DNA of 5,080 nt, from assembly GCA_013042895.1 (NCBI GenBank), contig JABDPD010000279.1, positions 1-5,080 on the forward strand, given 5' to 3'. Within the stretch, counting starts at the first letter, position 1, and every line of letters begins with the position of its first letter. This DNA comes from Boseongicola sp. (GTDB taxonomy: Bacteria > Pseudomonadota > Alphaproteobacteria > Rhodobacterales > Rhodobacteraceae). Under the pieces are notes generated by a model. That model saw only the letters and a program-made list of their open reading frames with translations, made no database searches and had not been told where the DNA came from. Of this stretch, positions 1 to 5,080 are shown piece by piece. A program made the translations under genes and the position numbers.

Positions 1-905
1 TGACTGGGGTCCCCGGTCGCCCAGGCGATACCGGCACCGCGATCCATCGCTTTCATTGCCGCCATATCGGCCGCATCAATCTCGAAAGAGAAGAGATCAA
101 GGTTTTGCGCCATCCGGCCCGGGTTGAGGCTCTTTGGCAGAACTGAATACCCATTCTGCACACCCCAGCGCAGCAGCAACTGCGCTTCGCTCACGCCGTA
201 CTTTTGTGCAATTCCCCGGAAAGGCGCATCCGCACTGTCAGCCTTCATTTCATCCGACTTCGCGCTGTCTTGTCCGGGTTCGGTCCTCCATGTCGAAAGA
301 GGCGCAAGACTGGAATAGGCAATCGGCTGAATACCCAACTCGCCCATCAGTTCAATAAGCCCCGGCTTCTGCGACCACGGATGTAATTCAACTTGATTGG
401 CCTCCGGCATCGGAAGCCCTGCTGCTACAATCTCGGCCAGATGGTCAGCATTAAAATTGCTCACACCAACCGCACGAGCCTTGCCCTGCGCCTTCAGCTC
501 AAGCAACGCCTCCCATTCCTCAATCCGCTTGTCGCCACCATAGGGCGCATGGATAAGATACAGATCGACGTAATCGAGCCCAAGCTTGGCAACGCTGTCT
601 TCAAACGCCGCCAAAGTCGCCGGCCCATCGGCCACTTCATTCCCCCACGCCGGATTACCGGGCCAAAGCTTCGTCGTGACAAACACGTCCTTCCGAGCAA
701 GCCCCGACGCCTCTATCCCCGCGCGAACACCTTCCCCGACACCAGCTTCGTTCTGATATCCCTGCGCTGTGTCGATATGCCGATACCCAGCCTCAATCGC
801 CGCCTTCACTGCTGAAGGACAGTCGTCGTTTGTGATCAGATATGTCCCAAAGCCAACAGCAGGGATCGACGCATTTTTATTCAGTCTAAAGGCAGGAGTT
901 GTCAT
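1..905 (-). CDS. Aldo/keto reductase, 2,5-diketo-D-gluconate reductase-like (3' end outside window)
   Basis: This is a cytosolic NAD(P)H-dependent reductase of small aldehydes, ketones or keto-sugars; the true substrate cannot be read from sequence. The minus strand is open from ATG at 905 to the left edge (301 residues), so the stop lies outside. The catalytic tetrad is visible: D45 and Y50 in GYRHIDTAQGYQNE, K79 in TTKLW, and H119 in YLIHAP. The GVSNF motif is at 147-151. Cofactor-binding stretches are YSSLAPL (197-203) and LPKSLNPGRMAQN (256-268), the latter matching the usual IPKS..R..N segment. About 25 polar residues between 204 and 228 look like an enlarged loop before the cofactor segment. 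The start at 905 fits the family N-terminus (a short beta hairpin before VGFGTY) and has AAGATAGG seven bases upstream. In-frame ATGs at 935 and 956 would add 10 or 17 residues and are less likely. It is divergent from an AraC-type regulator. The family call is firm; the exact substrate class is not. Confidence 0.93.
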   Translation of the reverse strand, partial: MTTPAFRLNKNASIPAVGFGTYLITNDDCPSAVKAAIEAGYRHIDTAQGYQNEAGVGEGVRAGIEASGLARKDVFVTTKLWPGNPAWGNEVADGPATLAAFEDSVAKLGLDYVDLYLIHAPYGGDKRIEEWEALLELKAQGKARAVGVSNFNADHLAEIVAAGLPMPEANQVELHPWSQKPGLIELMGELGIQPIAYSSLAPLSTWRTEPGQDSAKSDEMKADSADAPFRGIAQKYGVSEAQLLLRWGVQNGYSVLPKSLNPGRMAQNLDLFSFEIDAADMAAMKAMDRGAGIAWATGDPS

Positions 906-912
906 ATTTGGG

Positions 913-920
913 CCTATCTT
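913..920 (-). promoter_or_regulatory. Ribosome binding site that favours the 905 start of the aldo/keto reductase
   Basis: Read on the minus strand, AAGATAGG lies seven bases before the ATG at 905. It is an imperfect Shine-Dalgarno match but correctly placed. It supports 905 over the in-frame ATGs at 935 and 956, together with the fit of the encoded N-terminus to the family. Confidence 0.45.
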
Positions 921-945
921 GTTTTTGAAGCTCATGATGACAGCC

Positions 946-974
946 GTTTTACTCATCACTCAACTGACTTGCTT
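946..974 (-). promoter_or_regulatory. Candidate activator-dependent promoter of the aldo/keto reductase
   Basis: On the minus strand, TAAAAC (951-946) matches four of six bases of the -10 consensus. The hexamer 17 bases upstream (974-969, AAGCAA) is a poor -35, as expected for an activator-dependent promoter. The proximal operator half-site (973-989) abuts this -35 position. Initiation near 940 would leave a leader of about 35 nt before the ATG at 905. This is inference from spacing only. Confidence 0.22.
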
Positions 975-1010
975 GCCAGAAAGTCCACAAAACATGCCTA
1001 TTTCTCCAGA
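973..1010 (+). promoter_or_regulatory. Probable AraC-type operator: two 17-bp direct half-sites 21 bp apart
   Basis: Seen directly: the half-sites at 973-989 (TTGCCAGAAAGTCCACA) and 994-1010 (ATGCCTATTTCTCCAGA) share 9 of 17 positions, concentrated in two blocks, TGCC and TCCA. They repeat with a period of 21 bp, which is two helical turns. Known: an E. coli AraC half-site has the form TAGC-N7-TCCATA, and I1 and I2 are also 17-bp sites placed 21 bp apart. Each block is read by one of the two helix-turn-helix motifs of an AraC-family protein. Inference: the product of the adjacent gene binds here and controls the divergent aldo/keto reductase, perhaps also itself. The sites lie between the two start codons, close to plausible -35 positions in both directions. 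The similarity to the AraC site could reflect shared family geometry rather than the same specificity. Confidence 0.6.
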
Positions 1011-1022
1011 CCAGCATATTTT
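994..1022 (+). promoter_or_regulatory. Candidate promoter of the AraC-type regulator gene
   Basis: TATTTT (1017-1022) matches four of six -10 bases. The -35 position 17 bases upstream (994-999) falls inside the second operator half-site and is not consensus-like. If real, transcription would start near 1028 with a leader of about 20 nt, and the regulator bound at 994-1010 would act on its own gene. The evidence is weak. Confidence 0.2.
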
Positions 1023-1049
1023 TAGGTGAACGAAGGGCGTTGCTGATCT

Positions 1050-1928
1050 ATGGATACCATCATGGAGTATCACGACCTCATAGACAAAGCAGAAGCTTTT
1101 GCTCTCCAATCAAGCAAAAAAAGCGGTGTCCTTCCGAATCTCTTTGTTTTCCGTCGCTCCGAGCCGTCAGGGTTTGAAGCGACAATCTACAATCCAGTGA
1201 TCTGCCTGATCCTACAAGGTTCCAAAACACTGCAGGTCGGCGGTGATTCCCTAAGCATCTCAGCCGGCGACGCGCTCCTTGTCAGTCACGACCTGCCCGT
1301 CGCCTCTCAGATCACCCAAGCCACTCGAGAGAAGCCGTACCTCGCGCTGATTTTGTCTCTCGACCTCTCGGTCCTACGAAGTCTCTATGAACACGTTGAC
1401 CTTCGCTCGGATCAAGGTACGAAACACGCTCTGATGACAATGCGCGCAACCTCCATCTGGGTCGAGCCTCTTGCGCGCTACCTCAATTTGGCGTCCGACC
1501 CCTTGGCTGCCAATGTCCTCGGGCCGTCGCTGCTGCGCGAGATTCACTTCCGGCTACTGACCTCACCCGCCGGAGGAATGCTACGCAACCTATTGTCGAT
1601 GGACAGCCACGCCAGCCGCATTGCCAAAGCCATCCAAGAGATCAGATTGCACTACCGCGATCAGATTGCAGTGTCTCATCTCGCCCGGATTTCCGGGATG
1701 AGCGTGTCGTCTTTTCATGAACACTTCAAATCGGTGACTGGTACGTCGCCACTTCAATACCAAAAAGACCTGCGCATGATCGAGGCCCGTCGCCTCCTGT
1801 CGGAAAACAGGCTTTCGGTCACGGCAGCCGGATTCGAAGTTGGATATGAAAGCCCTACGCAATTCAGCCGCGAGTTCTCGCGTAAATTCGGCGAGCCCCC
1901 CAGCCGCGTCGCAGCGCCAGCACAATAG
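1050..1928 (+). CDS. AraC-family transcriptional regulator with AraC_N sensor domain (YqhC-like architecture)
   Basis: This 292-residue cytosolic DNA-binding regulator has two domains. Residues about 22-175 match the AraC_N family (Pfam PF06719), with characteristic runs YNPVICLILQGSKT (47-60), the cupin-like turn SAGDALLVSHDLPV (71-84), and KPYLALILSLDLSVL (95-109). Residues about 190-288 are the AraC/XylS domain: a first helix-turn-helix near 205-227 (VSHLARISGMSVSSFHEHF) and a second near 254-277 with the signature GYESPTQFSREFSRKFG. The length is usual for the family. The next in-frame codon upstream of the ATG at 1050 is a stop (1044-1046 TGA, two codons between them at most). AAGGG at 1033-1037 is rather far (12 nt), so ATG 1062 is a possible alternative start. 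The gene is divergent from an aldo/keto reductase, the pairing type seen for E. coli YqhC and dkgA. The inducer is unknown; reactive aldehydes are a guess from that parallel. Confidence 0.93.
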   Translation: MDTIMEYHDLIDKAEAFALQSSKKSGVLPNLFVFRRSEPSGFEATIYNPVICLILQGSKTLQVGGDSLSISAGDALLVSHDLPVASQITQATREKPYLALILSLDLSVLRSLYEHVDLRSDQGTKHALMTMRATSIWVEPLARYLNLASDPLAANVLGPSLLREIHFRLLTSPAGGMLRNLLSMDSHASRIAKAIQEIRLHYRDQIAVSHLARISGMSVSSFHEHFKSVTGTSPLQYQKDLRMIEARRLLSENRLSVTAAGFEVGYESPTQFSREFSRKFGEPPSRVAAPAQ

Positions 1929-1989
1929 CATTTTACCTCGCCGCGTGTTCGAATTAGAGCTGAAGCGTTCTGAAACGGCGCGCAATCCC

Positions 1990-3876
1990 ATGACCCTGAC
2001 CGACCACAACCAAACCCTCTTCAAGCTCCGCCTCGAGCGTTCGCGCCACGATCTTTTCGACATGTTCGAAGCGCTTTACGACCGCCATCCGGCCTATGCG
2101 CAAACCCGAGCAAGCCTTGAAGCCGTCATGCTGGAGGCTTGGGAGGCCCGTCCCGACGATCTCAAATGGCTCGACATGAAGCGCGACTTGGAGCCTGATT
2201 GGTTCCAACGTCCTGATATGGTCGGCTACGTCTTCTACATCGACCAGTTCGCTGGCGACTTAAACGGCGTCCTTGGCCAACTCGACTACCTCGAGGAGAT
2301 GGGCGTGACCTACGTCCACCTCATGCCCTGCCTGAAGCCGCGCCCCGGCGACAGCGACGGCGGTTATTCGGTGATGGATTACCGTCAGATCAACCCAAAA
2401 TACGGCACAATGGACGACTTCGAACGTGTCGCCGGCGCCCTTCGCGCACGCGGAATTTCGCTCTGCATCGACCTCGTACTGAACCACACGGCCCGCGAAC
2501 ACGCATGGGCCGAAGCCGCCCGCCAAGGCGACTCTGAAAAACAAGCCTACTTCCACCTCTTTGAAGACCGCGTCCTACCTGACCAATATGAACAAACCCT
2601 GACCGAGGTCTTCCCCGAACACGCGCCCGGCAATTACACCTTTGACGAGGCCTTGCAAAAATGGGTCTGGACCACATTCAACACCCACCAATGGGACCTG
2701 AACTGGGCCAACCCGCAGGTCTTCCTCGAAATCGCTGAAGTGATGCTCTACCTCGCCAACAAAGGCGTGGATGTTCTCCGCCTCGATGCCGTCGCCTTCA
2801 TGTGGAAACGCATGGGCACACGCTGCCAGTCCGAGCCTGAAGTCCATATGATCCTGCAAGCCCTGCGCGCCGTCTGCCGCATCGCTTGCCCAGCCGTCAT
2901 TCACCTCGAAGAAGCCATCGTAAGTCCGCAGGAAATGCTGCCCTATCTCGGGCGCGGCATCCATGACGGCAAAGAAGGTAACCTCGCCTATCACAACTCG
3001 CTCATGGTGCAGTTTTGGTCAGCCCTTGCCACTCGCGACACTGCGCTGATGACCAACGTCCTGCGCACCCATTTCCCCACCGTTCTGCGAAACGCCACCT
3101 ACGCTACCTACATACGCTGCCACGACGACATCGGCTGGGCGATAACTGACGAAGACGCGACTGCCGTCGGCGCAACCGGCCACGGCCACCGCGCCTTCTT
3201 GAAGGACTTCTACACCGGCGATTTCCCTGGAAGCTTCGCCCGCGGCACGCTCTTTGGTGTCAATGAAGAGACCGGCGACAGCCGCATATCCGGCAGCTTC
3301 GCTTCGCTCGCGGGTCTGGAAACCGCACTTGAGAGCGGTGACAAGGTCGCCGTACAACGCGGTGTCGATCGCATCCTTCTTGGACATGCCCTCATCGCCG
3401 CATTCGGAGGCATCCCGCTGATATACATGGGCGACGAGATCGCCATGCTGAACGACGCCAGTTACCTCGAAGACCCGGGGAAAACCCATGACAGCCGTTG
3501 GATCCACCGCCCTGCTATGGACTGGGCACGGGTGGAAGCCGCCAAAACGGGCGGCGCCGAAAGCCCCGAAGCGCTTGTTTTCCAAGGCATCCGCGCCATC
3601 ATGCGCCGCCGCAAAGCAACGCCAGAGCTTCACGCAGGCCATCCAACCCACATCATCGACACGCCCGAAAAAGGCCTGTTCGCACTCGTCCACGACACCC
3701 CCGCCGGAACCCTGCTTTGCCTGTTCAACTTCACCGAGAACTGGACCTCAGTGCCTGGCGAATGGGCACTGAGCCACGGCGTGCGCGACCTTCACGAAGC
3801 CCTTTCAGATCGGCCTGTCGCTCTCAAAGAAGGAAACATAGCGCTCGCCCCCTATGCGCGTGTATGGTTGCGTTGA
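1990..3876 (+). CDS. ams: Amylosucrase (GH13_4, EC 2.4.1.4)
   Basis: This enzyme transfers glucose from sucrose onto an alpha-1,4-glucan and releases fructose. The 628-residue length is close to the 636 of the Neisseria polysaccharea enzyme, and there is no signal peptide, so it should act in the cytoplasm. The order is an N-terminal helical domain (about 1-75), a (beta/alpha)8 barrel with inserted B and B' loops, and a C-terminal beta domain (about 545-628). From a remembered alignment to the Neisseria enzyme, the sucrose pocket is complete: nucleophile D266 in LRLDAVAF, acid/base E308 in EEAIV, H378/D379 in RCHDDIGW, H166 in LNHT, F230 in WTTF, and the pocket-closing pair D123 (SDGGY) and R503 (DSRW). 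D380, R401 and R432 also match. The frame stays open back to 1840 inside the regulator gene, but family length favours ATG 1990; no good ribosome site precedes it. A sucrose hydrolase of the same subfamily is the main alternative. Confidence 0.94.
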   Translation: MTLTDHNQTLFKLRLERSRHDLFDMFEALYDRHPAYAQTRASLEAVMLEAWEARPDDLKWLDMKRDLEPDWFQRPDMVGYVFYIDQFAGDLNGVLGQLDYLEEMGVTYVHLMPCLKPRPGDSDGGYSVMDYRQINPKYGTMDDFERVAGALRARGISLCIDLVLNHTAREHAWAEAARQGDSEKQAYFHLFEDRVLPDQYEQTLTEVFPEHAPGNYTFDEALQKWVWTTFNTHQWDLNWANPQVFLEIAEVMLYLANKGVDVLRLDAVAFMWKRMGTRCQSEPEVHMILQALRAVCRIACPAVIHLEEAIVSPQEMLPYLGRGIHDGKEGNLAYHNSLMVQFWSALATRDTALMTNVLRTHFPTVLRNATYATYIRCHDDIGWAITDEDATAVGATGHGHRAFLKDFYTGDFPGSFARGTLFGVNEETGDSRISGSFASLAGLETALESGDKVAVQRGVDRILLGHALIAAFGGIPLIYMGDEIAMLNDASYLEDPGKTHDSRWIHRPAMDWARVEAAKTGGAESPEALVFQGIRAIMRRRKATPELHAGHPTHIIDTPEKGLFALVHDTPAGTLLCLFNFTENWTSVPGEWALSHGVRDLHEALSDRPVALKEGNIALAPYARVWLR

Positions 3877-3883
3877 CCGACAG

Positions 3884-3890
3884 AAGAGGG
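3884..3890 (+). promoter_or_regulatory. Ribosome binding site that sets the methyltransferase start
   Basis: AAGAGGG sits five bases before the ATG at 3896, within the 19-nt gap after the amylosucrase stop. It selects 3896 over the in-frame ATG at 3854, which lies inside the amylosucrase gene and would add 14 residues unlike the family N-terminus. Confidence 0.65.
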
Positions 3891-3895
3891 ACCTC

Positions 3896-4750
3896 ATGGC
3901 AGACATAGCAAACGATAGCGAGCGCGACTTCTGGTCCGGCCCCTCGGGCCAAAGCTGGGTGACATCGCAGGAGGAAATGGACACACAACTCGCCGATGTT
4001 GCCCACCTTGTTATGCGCCACGCCGACCTCCAGCCCGGAGAGCGCGTGCTCGACATCGGCTCTGGCGCCGGCGCTTTGTCACTGCTCGCCGCAGACGCCG
4101 TCGGATCTACGGGCCACGTTCTCGCCGCCGATATCTCTAAACCCCTGCTCGATTGCGCCGAAAAGCGTAGCAGCGACATCCCTCAGATGAACTCACTTCT
4201 CGCGGACGCCCAGACTACGGACTGGCCCAAACACCCCTTTGACCTCGCCGTCTCGCGCTTTGGCGTCATGTTCTTCGCCGACCCGCCCGCCGCTTTCGCC
4301 AACATTGCACGCGCACTGAAACCCGGCGGCCGCATCGTGTTCGCCGCCTGGGCGCACGCTGGCGAAAATCCGTTCTGGCACATCCCCACGAAACACGCGG
4401 TTGCCCACCTCGGCCACCCCCCCAAAACCGAACCCAATACACCCGGACCGATGGGCCTGGCGGATATCGATCTCGCTTGCGAACGCCTCCGGAAAGGCGG
4501 TCTTGAGAATGTCGAAGGCCGGGTAGAAACAGTTCACCTGCGCCACCCCAAAGGAGCGCGCGCTTTCGCAAACCTGTGCTGTCGCATCGGCGCAGCAAAA
4601 CGCGTGATCACCCACTTCGAAGCCGACGCCCAAACTCAAAAGACAATTGAAAACGGGATAGCCACCGACTTTGCCCCCTTCGAACAAAAAGACGGCAGCT
4701 GCGCAATCCCGGCGGCCATCAACCTCCTGACGGCCTCCAAGCCCGCATAA
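3896..4750 (+). CDS. Class I SAM-dependent methyltransferase, substrate unknown
   Basis: This 284-residue cytosolic protein has a Rossmann-type methyltransferase core. The N-terminal segment DFWSGPSGQSWV (11-22) is typical of a proteobacterial group of UbiE-like methyltransferases (usually W-N-G-P-x-G-x-x-W). Motif I is VLDIGSGAG (51-59), and the acidic residue ending strand 2 that binds the SAM ribose is D79 in VLAAD. D104 in LLADA is the adenine-side acidic residue. The strand-4 region is FDLAVSRFGVMFFADP (115-130), and the post-core strand is ALKPGGRIVFAAW (140-152). The C-terminal 130 residues form a variable domain that presumably shapes substrate choice. The gene starts 19 nt after the amylosucrase stop with its own ribosome site, so the two are probably co-transcribed. 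Nothing in the sequence ties it to a sugar substrate, and small-molecule, quinone or lipid methylation remain possible. The family call is firm; the role is unknown. Confidence 0.88.
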   Translation: MADIANDSERDFWSGPSGQSWVTSQEEMDTQLADVAHLVMRHADLQPGERVLDIGSGAGALSLLAADAVGSTGHVLAADISKPLLDCAEKRSSDIPQMNSLLADAQTTDWPKHPFDLAVSRFGVMFFADPPAAFANIARALKPGGRIVFAAWAHAGENPFWHIPTKHAVAHLGHPPKTEPNTPGPMGLADIDLACERLRKGGLENVEGRVETVHLRHPKGARAFANLCCRIGAAKRVITHFEADAQTQKTIENGIATDFAPFEQKDGSCAIPAAINLLTASKPA

Positions 4751-4757
4751 TCTCTTT

Positions 4758-4772
4758 GGGTTCGAAAAACCC
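4758..4772 (+). other. Small hairpin just after the methyltransferase stop
   Basis: GGGTT (4758-4762) can pair with AACCC (4768-4772) around a five-base loop, eight bases after the stop codon. No T-run follows, so it is not a standard intrinsic terminator. It may be chance, or it may protect the transcript 3' end. Confidence 0.2.
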
Positions 4773-4784
4773 CGGGTGAACGCC

Positions 4785-4831
4785 TGCGGTGCGAGGGCAG
4801 AGCCCTAAAACCTTGCCCTTCGCACACCGCA
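4785..4831 (+). other. Imperfect stem-loop between the methyltransferase and accA genes
   Basis: TGCGGTG-CGA-GGGCA (4785-4799) can pair with TGCCC-TCG-CACCGCA (4814-4831), giving 15 base pairs interrupted on the 3' side by one extra T (4819) and an extra CA (4823-4824), around a 14-nt loop. A shorter hairpin, AGGGC-AGA-GCCCT (4794-4806), uses part of the same left arm and is mutually exclusive with it. There is no T-run after the right arm, so a classic Rho-independent terminator is not supported. Possible roles are a processing or 3'-end-protecting structure for the upstream transcript, or a regulatory leader of accA. Confidence 0.45.
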
Positions 4832-4841
4832 TTGTCATATA
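4813..4841 (+). promoter_or_regulatory. Candidate accA promoter
   Basis: TTGCCC (4813-4818) matches four of six -35 bases and is followed after 17 bases by CATATA (4836-4841); the overlapping TATAGA (4838-4843) matches the -10 consensus better but at a 19-base spacing. Initiation near 4850 would leave a leader of about 25 nt and would exclude the upstream hairpin from the accA message. A small dyad, TTGTC-ATATA-GACAA (4832-4846), overlaps the -10. The support is spacing and weak matches only. Confidence 0.25.
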
Positions 4842-4860
4842 GACAAAAACCACAAGGCTC

Positions 4861-4868
4861 AGGAAAGG
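4861..4868 (+). promoter_or_regulatory. accA ribosome binding site
   Basis: AGGAAAGG ends seven bases before the ATG at 4876 and is the clearest Shine-Dalgarno sequence in the window. It fixes the accA start. Confidence 0.7.
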
Positions 4869-4875
4869 CCGGGGC

Positions 4876-5080
4876 ATGCAGAGTTATCTCGAGTTCGAAA
4901 AACCTCTCGCGGAAATTGAAGGCAAGGCCGAAGAAATTCGCGCCATGGGTCGGGCAAACGACGAAGTAGACGTCGAGAAAGAGGCCAAAGCCCTTGACAA
5001 AAAGGCCGAGCAGCTTCTCAAGGACCTCTACAAAGACCTTACCCCATGGCGCAAATGCCAGGTCGCGCGGCACCCCAATC
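4876..5080 (+). CDS. accA: Acetyl-CoA carboxylase carboxyltransferase subunit alpha (N-terminal part, runs off right edge)
   Basis: AccA forms the alpha2beta2 carboxyltransferase with AccD and moves the carboxyl group from biotinylated AccB to acetyl-CoA, giving malonyl-CoA for fatty acid synthesis in the cytosol. Only the first 68 residues of a protein usually about 320 long are present. They match the family N-terminus: [14 protein letters not shown] (4-17) aligns with the FLDFEQPIAELEAK type start of E. coli AccA. A charged helical stretch (about 18-52) follows, then [17 protein letters not shown], equivalent to the E. coli IFADLGAWQIAQLARHP segment. The catalytic crotonase-like domain lies outside the window. 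The gene follows the methyltransferase by 125 nt and has its own strong ribosome site, so independent transcription is plausible. The wording of the N-terminus points to Rhodobacteraceae. Confidence 0.93.
   Translation, partial: MQSYLEFEKPLAEIEGKAEEIRAMGRANDEVDVEKEAKALDKKAEQLLKDLYKDLTPWRKCQVARHPN

Noticed and set aside
124..1029. Plus-strand reading frames over the left part of the window (for example 393-815 and 769-1029)
   Set aside because: They are antisense to the aldo/keto reductase, whose minus-strand frame carries all family motifs; their translations resemble no family.
1929..1989. Promoter or operator between the regulator and amylosucrase genes
   Set aside because: In these 61 bases I found no convincing -35/-10 pair and no copy of the TGCC-N6-TCCA half-site.
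1590..2063. Minus-strand frame over the 3' end of the regulator and the start of the amylosucrase gene
   Set aside because: It spans two clearly coding plus-strand genes and has a low-complexity arginine-rich translation, typical of an antisense shadow in GC-rich DNA.
3019..3693. Long minus-strand frame (224 codons) inside the amylosucrase gene
   Set aside because: It is fully antisense to catalytic regions of a conserved enzyme, has no ribosome site or recognisable domain, and its length fits the codon bias of the opposite strand.
3854..3895. Upstream ATG at 3854 as start of the methyltransferase
   Set aside because: It lies inside the amylosucrase gene, lacks a ribosome site and adds residues unlike the family, whereas ATG 3896 has AAGAGGG five bases upstream.
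4758..4831. Rho-independent terminator after the methyltransferase
   Set aside because: Hairpins are present but neither is followed by a run of T on either strand, so termination cannot be claimed.
4193..5073. Minus-strand frames opposite the methyltransferase and the accA start (4193-4687 and 4636-5073)
   Set aside because: Both are antisense to conserved genes, and the second crosses a non-coding gap; no family resemblance is seen.

Overview
The window is an ordinary chromosomal stretch of an alphaproteobacterium, most likely of the Rhodobacterales (Roseobacter group). The best clue is the N-terminus of AccA at the right end (starting [20 protein letters not shown], later [18 protein letters not shown]), which reads like the marine Rhodobacteraceae form. 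The moderately high GC content and GC-rich third codon positions fit. This placement comes from remembered family sequences, not from a search.

Layout, left to right. (1) Positions 1-905, minus strand: the first 301 residues of an aldo/keto reductase of the 2,5-diketo-D-gluconate reductase type, cut by the left window edge. (2) Positions 906-1049: a divergent intergenic region with two 17-bp direct repeats exactly 21 bp apart, a layout and sequence pattern (TNGC/TTGC-N7-TCCA) closely resembling a tandem AraC-type operator. (3) Positions 1050-1928, plus strand: an AraC-family regulator with the AraC_N type sensor domain (the type I associate with E. coli YqhC) and a C-terminal double helix-turn-helix. 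(4) Positions 1990-3876: a full-length amylosucrase (GH13 subfamily 4) with an apparently intact sucrose-binding and catalytic set. (5) Positions 3896-4750: a class I SAM-dependent methyltransferase of unknown substrate, 19 nt behind the amylosucrase. (6) Positions 4751-4875: a non-coding leader with competing hairpins. (7) Positions 4876-5080: the start of accA, cut by the right edge.

How the parts may work together. The reductase and the regulator form a divergent pair in which the regulator probably controls the reductase and perhaps itself, as E. coli YqhC controls the aldehyde reductases yqhD-dkgA. Amylosucrase uses sucrose to make an alpha-1,4-glucan and fructose in the cytoplasm, and its gene probably shares a transcript with the methyltransferase. 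Whether it also depends on the AraC-type regulator 61 nt upstream is open. accA is housekeeping (malonyl-CoA synthesis) and probably has its own expression signals.

I found no RNA genes, mobile elements, CRISPR arrays or phage sequences. I see no strong sign of a new biological system. The most informative non-coding signal is the 21-bp-spaced operator-like repeat.
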